Shown one piece after another: positions 38,160-51,520 of a stretch of DNA of 64,000 nucleotides. The position numbers and the translations under genes were made by a program. This stretch comes from Callaeas wilsoni (Eukaryota; Chordata; Aves; Passeriformes; Callaeidae). Within the stretch, counting starts at the first letter, position 1. The number at the start of each line of letters is the position of its first letter. Under the pieces are notes generated by a model. That model made no database searches. It had not been told where the DNA came from and saw only the letters and a list, made by a program, of their open reading frames with translations. The stretch lies in contig VWPU01012130.1 of the NCBI GenBank assembly GCA_013398955.1, positions 1 to 64,000 on the forward strand. The letters run 5' to 3'.

Positions 38160-38292
38160 AATTTGAAGAAAACTAAGTCTGTTGTGGCTCTGTGGCTGAG
38201 TGATTTGTCAAAGATAACACAGGAAGTATGTGACAGAGATTTTAATTTAGGTTTCCTAAATTTGTGGCTATCATCCTGACCATCCTCCTACC
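38160..38292 (-). mobile_element. MIR-type SINE, ancient
   Basis: The + strand carries the classic reverse-oriented MIR pattern: GAAGAAAACTAAGTCTG (GAGGAAACTGAGGC-like), then GAGTGATTTGTCAAAGATAACACAGGAAGT (AGTGACTTGCCCAAGGTCACACAG), then GTGACAGAGATTTTAATTTAGGTTTCC (GGCAGAGCCAGGATTTGAACCCAGGTCTCC), ending TGACCATCCTCCTACC (CTAGACCATCCT). The order and spacing of four blocks make chance unlikely. MIR/CORE SINEs predate the bird-mammal split, which fits the heavy divergence. The tRNA-derived head is at the 38292 end. Confidence 0.75.
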
Positions 38293-41200
38293 TTTTTCCT
38301 CATCAGTAATATCACCACAGTGATCTTTACCAAGCATCAAATACACATTTTGAGAGGAAGTGGGAGGTAGTTGCTAAGGCTAAAAAGAAAGTCTATGTTT
38401 TAGAAAGAAAACAAGCCCTGTACTTGCCAGCTGGCATCCACAGATAGAAAATGAGCTTTCCTTTCTGTTCTGGGTGCAATTATAAATGCTCTTTCTTGTG
38501 GACATCTGCAAAATATGCATAGAGGAGAACTGCCACAAGTTGGGCAATAAAGTAACCAAGCAGCCAACACCACTGACCCTTGAATACCCTGAGAATTTCT
38601 TTCTCTAGGAAAACGTCTGAGGAAGTTTGAGGAGGTTTCCACTGCTGTCAATTCTCTCCTTTTTCTCTGTGCAGAAAGGAGGCTTACCCTTGCTTTGCTC
38701 CTGGTCTTGTTACCTGAGAGAGAAACCCTCCTCGCCTAAGTGGCATCACAGCTAGTCTTCAGAACATAAAGCTTTCTGCATAAAATATCCATATTAACTT
38801 TATAACACTGAATTGCTGTGGAGAAACATCCTGAGACTGGAAATTGTGCTTATGAAGTAGCCTCACATTCCTATGCATCTCTGGCATGCCATAACCCTAC
38901 ACAGTTTGCTGCCTCCAGCAAAACAAGGCGTTTTTTATAGAAAAGGCCCCTAGCCATGACTGCAGTTGAGGGTCTGTTGATTTGGAGTGACCTTAAGCAT
39001 GGGCCACATCCATTCACAGGACATAGGAGAGCATTATCTCCTCCAAAGAGAAGCAAAGCATATGAGAAGGTAAAACTCTACAGTCACCACTGACAAATAT
39101 ACAGTAAAGAGGCAAGTCTGTTGTAAAACTGCATTTCTTCTCAACAGTGGAATTAAACAGTGAGATAAGTCTGAGAAAAGTAATTCTCTGAAACTTATTA
39201 GGAAGCAGTTGTTGGGTTTTCTGTTGTCACACAGAGACGACTTTGCCAGCACCATGATAACTCAAGGGAACTCAGTGTCCCCGTTTGAGCTGAAAATGGC
39301 CATAACAAACAACTGGAGGGTGCTGATAGCATATTATCCTAGATGGTTTCTTCACAATATCCTTGCACTGCTCATTTTAAAAGAAGAAAAACATTTCCTG
39401 CCTGGATACATTACAGCAGAGGGCAAACGTTCTGGAATGACCTGGGACAAAGGCAGGGTTTTTGTTTTCTTTTCCTTTGTTTTAATGAGACTCAGAGAAT
39501 AATAATGGTTCAGGATACCAACAAATAGACTGGTTGGGCTTTTGCTCTAGTTCTCAGAAGGAAGAAAAACAACCTCCCTGGACTGCAAACATTTTTTCCT
39601 TATATTTGTCTTATATCTCAACCAGGAAGGTTTGCTAATAATGGGAGGCAGGTATTGCTTGTGTTAGACTGTACATTAAAAGGCTTTCAAGTATTCAGAT
39701 TTCTTCCTTATATTAAGGGTGATGCAGCTGATTTTCTCAAGATGTTTCTCTTGTGTAGCTGTAGTTGTAGCAGCAATGATAATGACTGTTAGTAGCCAGA
39801 CATAGAGCTGACTTTTTCATCAGCACTGAAACAAACCAAAAAATGAAAAAATACTCCTTATACTCAGAATCTTTTTTCTAATACTTTTTAATAATTTTAC
39901 AGAAGAAACTAACTGGCATTTGAAGATGCACTATTTATTCAACTAAAGTATTTTAAAATATCTTGAATAACATACTAAGTCATTAAAGTCAGAATCAGAC
40001 AAAGACAAGATTTGGAGAATCTGATACATTTTCCCATCAGAAGCAAGATATCTGGCTTTGAATTTTGACTAGTGTTTTCATTACTTTTGCTCATCTGGCT
40101 TGCAGAGAACCCTACCACCACTGTTTAGTGCAATAGGATCCAGGGCCAATGTTTTGATTGCATCCAAAAATAATTTCTTGTGTAACAAAAGAATATATAC
40201 AAAGATATTCAACTCTTGCTTCTCAGCCCCACCTTCCGTAGGGTATAATATCAACACTCACAAGAAGTTTCCACTTTCCTCAGCTCTTAGTTCAAAGGAG
40301 AAGTAAAAGCAAGAGGCACATGTGGATGATTCTGCTTTCACATCACTGAAAATCAGGACTGCACTCAGAAAGACCAAGTGAGCACAACGTTACCATAAGC
40401 AGGAGCACAAGTGATATGCAATACTGCTGTAACTGTTGGCAGCCAGAGTTCTGCCCTCATGTGTATTTGTTCTTGTCATTTTGACTGTCTGCCTAGTACC
40501 TTTTCACATGCTGAATTTTACAGTTATGCTAGCCCCTGTTTATTTCTTTTTCTCTGGTGACACCCACCCTCAGACATTTTCTTTGAAGTTCTCCTGATAA
40601 GGTTAGGAAATCTTGGGAGATCATGAACTTTGAACAGGGTTTTAATGTTGAAAGAAGGCTAACATTAGCTCCTTCTTTAGGCCAAAATTGCAGTCTTTGC
40701 TATAAATCTCTGGATTATTTAATTTTAAAAGTCTTGATAAACCAATTTGAACTCTAACAATAATTTTTATTTCTCTTTTCAGCTCTCCACTTAAATTGTC
40801 AGGAGTCTCTTTGCTCCTCACCTTTTTTTAGCACAGAGAGCACTTAGCAAAGTGCTCGTTATTAGCAACAGCTAATATATTGTGTGTAATTGGCAGCTTT
40901 AGGTATGCCCCCTCTTTCTTATAAATGGAACTGGTAACATGCAGTATTATCTCTTCTCTCAAGCCCTTTTGCAGCATCACATCTCTAATAATATACTATG
41001 AATATACTTGAATATGTATACTTATTAATATACATGCTAATAATAGAGTAGGACTCGTATCACATAACCATCACAAAGTTACGGCATGTGGTCAAGTCAG
41101 CTCCTTTGGATCCTTCTGTAGTTAAAGGAGAAGAAACCACTACTTCTAGACACTAGTCTTTCCACCTTCAGATCAGTGAACTGAATTGCCTCTCTTCAAT

Positions 41201-43889
41201 TAGAGCCCTACCCTAGAGCAGATGTCAGCTTTCAAGTGGCAATATCTAAATGAGGTGAACATGAGTTTTGGTCACAGGAGATGGGGTCCCTAAGCACACA
41301 GTGAATAGAAAAGGATAAGACAAGAAATAGGGTTTTCAAGGTGAGATATGATAAATTTCACTCCAGACTATTTTCATACTATTTGAAAATGCTGATGTGA
41401 TAAGACTTAGGGCAACAGAAGTTTCATTAAAACATCTTTTCCCAATGCAGACAGGTAAGATTCTGAATTTATTGTGAACAGGTAAAGTCAATCATATGGG
41501 TATAATGACCTATATTCAAGTGAAAGTGAAGTACAAGAAAACTTTCACAAGATCAGGAGTGCTAAAAAATTTATACAGAAGATGAGTTCGACTGGTACAG
41601 TTGGTTTGGCAAGACAATGAATAGGGAGTATTTTTGCCTTTTTACAGATACAATGCAAAAAACAAAGCACAAAGAAGATCTAAATGAAAGCACAGCACTG
41701 ACAGAAGACTAGATGGGAACACGAGGACTGCAGACACACTTACGATGGTTGTCAGAATGGAGCAGTGCAGCAGCGTGTCTTTGTGGATGTGTGGTTAACA
41801 CTTGGCTTTATGTGTGACCCCAGGAGAGAGGCTGGGAGCCCTCCATTCAACAGAACTAGAGAGTGCCAGGTCTTTTGAAATAGGTATAGCAGATGCCTGC
41901 ATTTACATAGGACTCAAGCCCCTCTTTGGTGCTGACACAACACATATCACTGCTAAAACCAGATTTCTTACAATGGTTAAAGGGGTGAAAAAAAACACTG
42001 CTTGTCCTTCTCCACTCTGTGCTTCCTTCTTTTTAAAGTGAACATTTTGCTAACTGCTTCCACATGTCATTTTAATACATGAACAAATGTGTCAGAAAAG
42101 TACCTAAAAAATATTAAGTTATTTTATTTTTCAATTTAAATCCAATATCACTCTTCCAAGATAGGAAAAGACACTTTCACAACAACCTTCTGCTCAAACT
42201 ACTGTTAGGAAGGTTATAACCCCTTGAAAAAATGTGTGAAACTGAAAGTACTGGCAACCATTTCAGCAGAAGATCCCCACTCTATACTGCTATAAGAAGG
42301 ATTTGGAAAGAATGATACTTATGACATCAGCTGTCACTTTCTTCAAGAGCTTAAGTTTTTTTCTATAAAGTTTTTATCATCTTACCAATGCTGTAAAAAA
42401 TGTTGTTGCATCCCTAAATGTGGGCCAGATTAGGCAGTCAAAAAGGAATTAAATTACCATTACTTTAAACAGAACCTGCTGGTGCAAGTAAGGACTTTTT
42501 GGAGTAGCCAGTGCTGTAGAATCTGACCCAGTGTTAATAGACATTAGTGAAATGGTCTCCAGTTACAACCTTATGTGCAATTTAGAATAAACAGTATTAA
42601 TGAGGAATGGTTTGAAGCACACAAATGCTGTGGAGAAGTGCTTATTCTGCACCAGTACCCCATATCAAAGCTGCATTTGGTACTAGTAGATATTTTACCC
42701 TTCTAGTGACCACTGAAGGGGAAGAACGATTGGAGAGAATTACAAATTTTTGTACCAAAAGGAGAAGGCATTTTGATGCAGAGCTCAATCCAGTCAAAAA
42801 TATTTGCTTGCTAAAGGCTGTAGGGCTAAATAAAACTAATCCTGTAAGGGAGCAGGAGTTGTAAGGCTGGAGATAAAGAAATACATGCAGGTGAGTGCTA
42901 AGACACAGGACGCATGGAGTGTGTATGGATCAGAGTGGACATTAGAGCCAAAAGCAAAACTAAGTTTTTGAAGTGCAGATATTGTTGCAACACTACATTT
43001 TTCTGGCTGTGCTCAAAAGCTTAGATCTCCAGATTCCTTTTACTAGGCCTCCTCAGCAGAGCTGGACACCTGAGACTTGAACACCAAACCACGTGTACTC
43101 CACCACTCACAGCTGCCTAGATCAAGTCAGATGGGACAGGCTGAGCTTTGGTACCTGCTTTCCTCAAGATTTTGGTTGATGTCCAAAGAAGGGTGAGTCA
43201 CTTTATGCAAGCATTGGGTAAAATATAGAAACTGCCCTGAAGCCTGCTAACCCTTAAGAGTCATGCTCCCTTTCCCTCTCTTTCTGGCCCAGTTAGTGTT
43301 GGATTCCTCATTGCGTAAGGTTTGCTCTTTAACAGAGGCTGTGGAAAACAAGTTTTCCAAAAGACAGATGATTAAGAAATTCTTCAAGGGCATCTGAAAG
43401 CAGATATCCCACGAACTGGGCAATTCTATTAGGATGAAGTAACTTGTTGAGAATTAGAGCAGGATAAATCTTGCCCTAAATGTCCATGAAAGTATAAGCT
43501 ATGACCTAAAATCAGAACTGGACATCACACTCCTGATACAGAACTAGTTGGCTTCCATTCTTCTGAAACTCAGAGATAGCTAGATTTGAAATGTTTTAAA
43601 TTAGCTTCTTGTTTGTTTGTTTTTATAAACAGTGATCTCTACTTGGGGATCAGGAAAAGTAACAGCACAGCCCTTTGAGCCTGCTCACGCCCATTCACCA
43701 CAGGAATAGGTCAATATTTTGTTCTTTTTATAACACACTTTTTATATCTTTTTGTGTCTGGAGCCCAGTAACAGAGATACTACTTCAGGCCATGGAGTAT
43801 GTATTCCCTTTGAATAACTTGCATCCGTAGAAAGGCCAAAAGCAAACAAGCAACAGACCCTCACTGCCAACTTGGCCTCAGTGCTGGTG
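38293..43889. other. AT-rich non-coding DNA
   Basis: No gene, repeat family or RNA is recognised. The longest frames (39209-39502 plus, 41802-42041 plus, 42625-42864 plus) show no conserved motif. Confidence 0.5.
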
Positions 43890-44323
43890 GCTAACCTGCT
43901 GGAAAACAGCAGTGGTGAAGAACCTGGGGCTGTGCATGAGCCAGCAGTGTGCCCTTGTGGCCAAGAAGGCCAACAGAACCTTGGGGTGCATTAGAAAAAA
44001 CATAGCCAGCAGGACAAGGGAGGTGATCCTGCCCCTATACTCAGCCCTAGTGAGGCCACATCTGGAGTGCTATGTCCAGTTCTGGGCTCCTGAGTACAAG
44101 AGAGACATGGAGCCCCTGGAGCAGGTCCAGCAGAGGGTAACAAGGATTGTTAAGAGACTGGAACATCTCCTTTATGAGTGGAGTCTCCCTCACTGGAGAT
44201 ATTCAAGAACTTCCTGGACACAATGCTCTGCCATGTGCTCTAGCATGACCCTGACTGAGCAAGGAAGTTGGACAAGATGGCTCACTGTGGTCCCTTCCAA
44301 CCTGACCCATTCTGTGATTCTGG
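43890..44323 (+). mobile_element. CR1 LINE 3' end with internal deletion
   Basis: The first part, to about 44178, encodes the C-terminal end of the CR1 reverse-transcriptase protein. In frame from 43912, landmarks are [57 protein letters not shown] and RLEHLLYE. At 44178 the sequence jumps from CATCTCCTTTATGAG straight to TGGAGTCTCCCTCACTGGAG, which normally lies roughly 300 bp further on, near the CR1 terminus. It then runs through GGTCCCTTCCAACCTGACCC to the terminal ATTCTGTGATTCTGG. So the copy is 5'-truncated, as is usual for CR1, and also lacks an internal block. The 175-codon frame across it (43912-44439) is not a host gene; its last 115 or so codons are out of the CR1 protein. Confidence 0.92.
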
Positions 44324-47064
44324 AAGCTTTCTGCAGTCTACCAGTGAACCTTGAGTGTCTTTTCCCTGGGCAGGATGAGCTCACCACCTCAGGAAGCTGT
44401 TTTCACAGCCACATGAGGGGGCTTGAGCACCAGATGTAGAAGGGCTGCCCCTTCTTCCTTGGGTATGTCCAAGTTGCAGCCCAAATTTGTTTCTTCTGAT
44501 ATCTATCATGCACATGATGATGCCAAAGACAAATGTCTTGTATGCTTGAAAATTTCCATATCCTCATGAGCCTCAGGAAATTAAGTCCCTTAGAACTCAA
44601 CCCAGCTATATTTTGGACAACCAGAAGTTTCCCATTGGTCCCAGTCAGGACTGAACAGACAGTGATGTTTTCTGCCAAGACCAGCACTTCCTTTAACAGT
44701 GGGTGAGTAACCTGGAAGCTTTCAATCATGGGAAACAACTGGAAGTTATAAAGCTGTAAGTATACCCAGGAATTTGCTTAGAAAAAGGAAGCTGTGGATA
44801 CCAAAAAATTTCTTTGTTTTAGTCTTCAAGTACCATAACACATTAATTGTGTCTTGCAATATTTAATCTCACTTTTCCTAGCAAACTACTTTTATAATTC
44901 TTTTTTTTTATATATATATAATCTGTCTGCTGGCTTCTGCACTTTCTGTATCACTAAATCCCCTTCCCTCCTATTAAAATGAATAAAAAATATATCCTGT
45001 TCTGAGCTATTGACCCATCTCATGGTAAGGCACTTCTGTGACTTGGAAAGCATTACACCCCACTGGTTTTGTGGTGATATCTGCTTCTCATGGACATGTG
45101 GTTTCTACCCATTCATCTTTCTTTGGACTGCTGTATGCATGTTAAAGGACAATATTAGAGAAAAATGTTATAACATCCTGGACTAACTGCAGCTAGAAGC
45201 TTAAAAAATCCTATGAAGGGATACAGCCTAACATTGTTCCTGTGGCTCACACTTTCTCAGATGCAGTTTCTTAGAAGATCCAACACTATATGGATTACAC
45301 TTTTCCATGGCCTACCCCTATCCTACATTAAGCAAACAAACAGAGGAAGCACCTAGAGCTGCCTTGAGAACTGGGGTTGAAGAAGAAAGCAAAATTTTTT
45401 GACAAAAAATGTGGTAACAAATTTTTTAAAAATATTAAATATTAGAATATTCCATACCTCACTGAAAACAGAAGTGGTAACATAATACCAACATGCTGGG
45501 GGACTTTATGCTCTTATTTCCCTCTTTAGGCAGAGTTGTCTGGTTAAAACCCATTTTCCAGGGCACAACACAACCTCCTTACCTGGAGAGGAGATCTGGT
45601 TCATTACAGCAGCCAGAAGTCAACACAGGAGTGTGCCTTTTCATCAGAAAATTTGAACACAAACTTTCAAGTACACTTCTGCCCCAAAACTATTTTTTTC
45701 TGACTACTGGCATTCTACTTTTCCATAGTTAGCAATATGTAGAATAGTAGATAAACAGACAGACAGAGAGACAGGCAGATTTTCTACCAAAGGCAAGCAT
45801 CTTCTCATGTACTGTTTTTGAAAAGACAGTTTTCAAAGACATTTTAAAAAGACTAGTTCTGACACGACAACCAAACGTTGAAATCAGCAGCAATTAAAAG
45901 TCAAATTGAAATGAACAGAATCATACACCCACCTACAGCTCAGTGGTTCTGGCCACATCCGCCTCTTTATGATGAAATTAGGAAATGCACTGTAAGCCCA
46001 AGTACTGTCCCGCAAGGCTAAGAGGAATCTGGGTGCTGTTTTCCACAGAAGTAGCAGATGTGCCTGAATTCATAGTCCTCAATTTGATATGGAAAGGTCT
46101 TGCTATGGAAAACTTTTTCTGATCCACAGTAACAATATAACAAATGGTGTGCCACATGCCGTTCTCATTGGCTAAATACACTGATAGCTGGGTCCTCTTG
46201 TGACGTTTTCACAGGACATGTTTGAACACTATATGGTATTGTTATCATGTCTGTACAGTTTTTAGATCAGAAATGGCTGAACAGCTTGGAGGAGAGAAAC
46301 AAGTAGCCATTTAACCTGTACCCATTTAGAAAATAAGGCCCTTGCAAGATTCAGCTTATCATTCCTGCATGTTTTATGCAGGCAGCCTCTAAAGTGATAT
46401 AGAATCAATTATGTGGAAAGAAAAGATAATTTCACTTCAGAGCTCATTCTCTCAACTAATGGGAATAAGTCTTTTTTCTCTTGCCTCTTCAATTCTTATT
46501 TTGAAAATGTAATTATTGTCTGGGAAATCTGACTCCTGTTAGCCACCTGCCAAGTACTGACTCACATCTGTGTACAAGATGTTCCCAGCTCTTGTGTGTG
46601 TATTTTTATCTATTTGCAAAATGTATCGCATCAGCCACTTTCTAAATGCACAGAAAGAAAAGGAAAAGGACCTCCAGAATAACCAAAGGGTCAGGTTCTG
46701 GGGGTTCTTTCACATTTACTTGCTCTTGTTTGCATCTTTCTACTTTTGATGTCTTTTGACAGAACTTCCCCATATGGTTCAGAAGCAATCATGGACTCTC
46801 AAGTACCACTAAGATATGGCAAATCTCCAGTCCTTGTTTTTGATAAGATGCTGGTGAATTAGTCTACAGTGAATATATGGTGTCTTGATAACCAGCTGGC
46901 TAAAATGGCTTAGTTCCCCTTGCTGAATTACCAGGTTAGAGCATTTCCCTAGTGATGGCAGCATTCAAATCTAGGAACAGTCATGGTATCACCCGTGCAT
47001 TGATGCCGTTTTCCAGCACGCTCAATGACATTTGGGCACTCCTGAAATTAATTTGGGCTCTTTC
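44324..47064. other. AT-rich non-coding DNA
   Basis: It holds a TA run at about 44908-44921 and a short CAGA-type run at 45754-45772. The 111-codon minus frame 44403-44738 begins just past the CR1 end and shows no recognisable domain. Confidence 0.5.
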
Positions 47065-47102
47065 GTGTATGTGTGTGCACATGTGTGTGTGTGTGTGTGT
47101 GT
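47065..47102. repeat. (GT)n microsatellite
   Basis: GT-rich simple sequence with an uninterrupted TG core at 47083-47102. Confidence 0.92.
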
Positions 47103-49249
47103 ACATAGTGACTGAGAAAAAAGAAGAAAGGGAGACTTTCTGGTTTACAATTTGTATGGTTCCTGAAAAGGTTTTACTGCTAATAAACAATAAGCATTGC
47201 TTATAATCAATCACCTAGACTGGCATTGCGCTCAAATTTGGTTCAATCTCCCATCAAGACACTTAATGTTGGAGGGATACCCTAAGGAGAAGAGGAGCAC
47301 TGCAGGCAATCACTGTCAGGTGCAGATGGAGCAGGTCAGTTATTGCACCCAGAACCTTGACATCTACCAGTGGATAACAGTCAAGCAACCTCTCTTTAAC
47401 ACTATACTAGTGCAGCAGTAATTTATGCAGACTAGGAAAGAAACTCCTGTAGGAGCTTGCAATTTGTTTCCTGTTAGTCTGTTGCTGACATCCTGTTGGC
47501 TGTTCTTGCAGTATAGCACTCAAGGAAACCTGAAGTCACACTGTCAGGACTTGCAGCCTTTAATCTGGTGAGCTGCAAAAGACCCTGAAATTTTTCTAAG
47601 CTGGAAATAGCATGAAAGTTGTATTAAGACAGTCTGGGACAGCACCTCCGATCTCCCTGAAGTGAATTGGTACCCATCCGGTTGTTCATCAGAAATGTGA
47701 TGGGTCAATATGGTTGTGACTGTGTTGAAAAAGTAATTGCTATGTAAATAAGACTGTCCAGATTACTTAATGAATACAGCCCTTGGTCCTCAACATCCCT
47801 CTTCAAAATGGTACAGACCAACAGAATGAATGCAAGCGCTGTTGGAAAAAAAGACCAAAGTCCCTTCTGCTAAATTCTCAAACAGATAAGTCCGGTAGGT
47901 TTGATGTTTGGAGTGACTCAAAGGAAATCTCTTCCTTTGGTAACAGAGATGGGGTGTGTCCTGGTAGGTAGGTTTGCTCACATGAAGTAGATGTACCCAT
48001 CTCCTTGGCATTCTTCCTTGTCCTGTGGCCAACTGTGGCTGAGGAAAAGTACAAGGACAAGATAAGCAGAGAGTGATGCTTTCATCTGGAAGAAATGGCT
48101 GCTGTTTCCTACCCATAGGTCAGCATTGCCTAACTTTCTCAGTGAGTATTTGGTTTTGAAATTCAGACTTCTTAAATGATTCAAAGGATGGAATGCTGGA
48201 AGCAGAAAAGAATGGAAAAATCAGAGAAAACAAAACTTGATGTCTCTTGAAGAGCAACTTGAGACTCTGGCTGCTACTTCACCCACTGATTCCATTTGGC
48301 AGAAGTCAACTGTATAATAACTCCACGGCACACAAAACTGCTTCAAAGCACCTTCAGGTTTCTCTCATGGCATGTTTCTACTGAGTGCAGAGTGTATTCT
48401 TTGCTCTTCTCTATCCTGACCACCCTCAGCCACAGCTACTTCTTTAGGAGAGGTACAGAAAATACTCAAAAGCCTTCCTGCCAATGAACAAAACAATTTC
48501 CCATTAAGTAAAGAGTAATGTATGGACTTTGCTTCCACAAAGCAAAACAACTTTGTTTAGGCAGCTGTATCTGAAAGGGGTGTATGCTACAACTGGGCAA
48601 GAAAAAAAAGTTAAATGTGAAATTTTCCACAGTAAATAATGTCACAGGCACAAAGCTCCAGTGAGGGAGCTTCATGACACTGACAAAGATTATCAACCAA
48701 GATAATGATGCCTGCAGCTATGTAATGACAGCAACAGTATTATTTGTTGGAGTTTTCCTAGATTCCTGAGTATGACTGACATGACCTCAGGGAACTACTC
48801 CAAGATGTCAGTAATGGTCTCATTGCCTTCTGGAACAGCTTAAACTTACCGTGCAAGTCTTACAGTACCAATCATCAGCAGTCCCTGCCTTATCACGCTG
48901 GCCAGCCAGCTTTCAGCAGCAGCTGCAGGGGCAATACGACTGGAGCTGCTCCTGTGTGCCTCAAAGATAAAAAAAGAACACCCTATCTGACTCACTGAGT
49001 TAATATCTATCAGCTCTGCCAACACTGTGTTCAGTGTCTGGGAAGCTGATATAGTAAATTTCTGCCCGTATTGGTAATGGCAGTGATTCACTGAAGGACT
49101 TGGAAAGATGTTTAAGATCATGTAACAGGCTTAGGATTTCTTCACCTGGCAAAAGAAATAGGGATTTAAACTACCATAAATTCTCCATGCAATCTTTCTT
49201 TTGCATTCATTTTCTTTTCCAATTTTAGTTGGATTTCTACTCTCAACCA
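47103..49249. other. Non-coding DNA
   Basis: No supportable gene or repeat. Overlapping frames around 47783-48184 on both strands are featureless. Confidence 0.45.
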
Positions 49250-49424
49250 CCTTTTTCTTTTTCTTTTTCTTTTTCTTTTTCTTTTTCTTTTTCTTTTTCT
49301 TTTTCTTTTTCTTTTTCTTTTTCTTTTTCTTTTTCTTTTTCTTTTTCTTTTTCTTTTTCTTTTTCTTTTTCTTTCTACTTTTCTTTTTCTTTTTCTTTCT
49401 TTTCTTTCTTTCTTTCTTTCTTGT
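49250..49424. repeat. (CTTTTT)20 hexanucleotide array in a polypyrimidine tract
   Basis: Twenty perfect CTTTTT units run 49251-49370, followed by CTTTC, CTTTTT and CTTT variants to 49424. Only one A (49378) interrupts the pyrimidine strand. Pyrimidine-rich sequence continues less strictly to about 49490. Frames crossing it (49201-49671 and 49229-49552 plus; 49131-49427 minus) are poly-Phe/Ser or poly-Lys artefacts. Confidence 0.97.
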
Positions 49425-51497
49425 CATTTCTCCTTTCTTCTCTCTCTTGTTCTATATTTCTTTTCTTTTTCTTTTTTTATGCTCTATTTTTGTCTTCCCT
49501 CAAAGATGTGTGTGTGAGGAATGCAGGAGTAACTGTTATAGCTCACACATAAAATTCATGTGCATTTTCTTAATATTTTGCAGATCATTCTTTTCTCTTG
49601 TTGCAAGTGAAAGGTTTGTGTTTCAAAAGTCAATTTTAGAAGAACAGACTGAGTTACACAAAACATATTGATTACACCAGAGTGTATGATCTTGAATTTT
49701 AACCTGTTGATACTGATTATTGCTGTGAGCCTGAAGTTTGGCCAACATGAATGTACAGAAGGTGTGGACCCTGAAATTTCCATAGGGCACACCTAATCCT
49801 ATTCCCCTTCCTGAGAATCCTTATTAGTTTGCTAATGACTGATTTAACAAACCAGAAAAATTACAGCTATGTAGTAATATGATATTAGATGAGAAGGAAC
49901 AAGAACCAAAACTCTAAAGTATTAATGGTGAAGGTCAGGGAAAGAAAGTTGCAAGGTTCCAAATAACAAACATGGTATTTTTATTTTGGATGGGCCTGTG
50001 GGAAGGAAGGAGTCTGAAGGGCAGATGACAATGGAGTTGAACTGAAATTGAATTGAAGTGTTCCTGGGAGGTAGCAGAAGAGCCTCACTGAGCAGCTGCC
50101 ACAGAATCAGTAGAAACTGAATTCCTAAAACTCTCCTTGGGAAAGCTGAACTTTCAAGGAAGGAAACCTGTCTTTTACTGGTCGTTTCTCCCTCTGGCCT
50201 CCCAGGAATAGCTCTGGATATCAAGTATGGTATGATACTGAAATACATAAAGGTCCAGGGATGACTCATCAGTGAAGTCTATCTAGCATTCATTAACTTC
50301 CACTAACTTTGTTAGTTCCATCTTCAGTAGAACCTCTGAAAAGAGTACTATATTTGGCAGGGCCTAAAAAAAATCCTTGCTTATTCTGGTGCAAATCAGC
50401 ACAGGTTGAATTTTACTGATTTAGGTGAGACTGGAGACTCTGCCTAGAACTCATTTTCTTCAAGCGAAAACCCAAAAATAAATGTTCATAAGGGCCTAGC
50501 AGTGGGGGAAGGGGGGTTGGTTATTTTTTTGATTGGTTGGTGTTTTGTAAAATTTAGGCAGAAAGAACCAAAACAAAGTATGCAGCTCAGTTCATTCGAG
50601 GTGGCATAAGAGCAACAGACAAGTCTGATGCCTCACAACAACATAGCAGCTTGGACAGTACTCAGTACATAGCATTCTTCAAATATTGAAACAGAACAGT
50701 GTTTAGAACCTGAGTTTGCTCAAAAACACTGGAATGAGAAAAATACGAAAAGAAAATAGTTGGCTACCACTTACATGGCTTCTGTTTCCTTGGAGTTGGG
50801 AGAAAATATGTTACTAGAAGCAGTAATTAGTGAAATTATAGAAAGGGACAAACTGAGGTCTAGGTTAGTTAGACGTACCTATTGCCCACCAGCTGCAAGG
50901 GAAAAAAAAGGTGCACTTTCCTGATTTTTTTTTTTTTTCTCAAAAAGTACCCTGTGGTTTCACTGAGGAGCTAGAAAACCCCCTCACCTTGGCACATCCA
51001 TGGCACAGAGTGCCCCATGTTTTTTTCCCATGTGTCTTACTTTGAGTTTTGGCCATGTAATTAAACCTTGTAAACCTAAAAAAAAAAAAAAAAAACAAAC
51101 AAAAACCTAAAGATCTATGGTCAAACAAAATGTAGTACCAAATAATATTTGAGGCTGATGTGGTAGAAGAAGAAAATGGATCAACAATTTGTGAATTATA
51201 GCTTCGACACTAATGGGGGAAAATGCTGTAACACACTTTGCACCCTCAAATATTTGCTGTTTTCCTGTCTTTGCATGGGGCCAAGTTCTTCAGCTCCTGT
51301 ATGCACCTACTCATTATAGTTCAGCAGCATCAAATGCCAGTGTAGAATGACATTGACCAGTTCCCTTTTAAGTATCTTTACATGGAAGTGAGAATATTTG
51401 CACATTAACTGAAGTCTAATCATTGAACTTCCTTAGTGAAAGAGACAACTTTGGTCACATATTGCTTTTTTGACCATTTTTTTCTTTTTCTTTTTTC
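49425..51497. other. Non-coding DNA with homopolymer runs
   Basis: It holds a T run (50925-50938) and an A run (51078-51095) about 140 bp apart, and a pyrimidine stretch (51478-51497) leading into the G-rich motif. No gene is recognised. Confidence 0.5.
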
Positions 51498-51520
51498 GGG
51501 GGGAGGGGGATGGGAGGGGG
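51498..51520 (+). other. G-quadruplex-capable G-run cluster
   Basis: Four G runs of 6, 5, 3 and 5 are separated by A, AT and A, with loops of one or two bases. This fits the intramolecular G-quadruplex rule well. It directly follows a 20-base pyrimidine run. Confidence 0.8.

Noticed and set aside
43912..44439. 175-codon open frame with apparent protein similarity
   Set aside because: Its first ~90 codons are the C-terminal end of CR1 reverse transcriptase; the rest crosses the CR1 deletion junction and its non-coding tail. It is repeat-derived, not a host gene.
47700..47760. AAAAGTAATTGC phrase resembling a mariner end
   Set aside because: No inverted partner end or TA duplication could be found around it.
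49131..49671. Long frames of up to 156 codons on both strands around 49.2-49.7 kb
   Set aside because: They are translations of the CTTTTT hexamer array (poly-Phe/Ser or poly-Lys).
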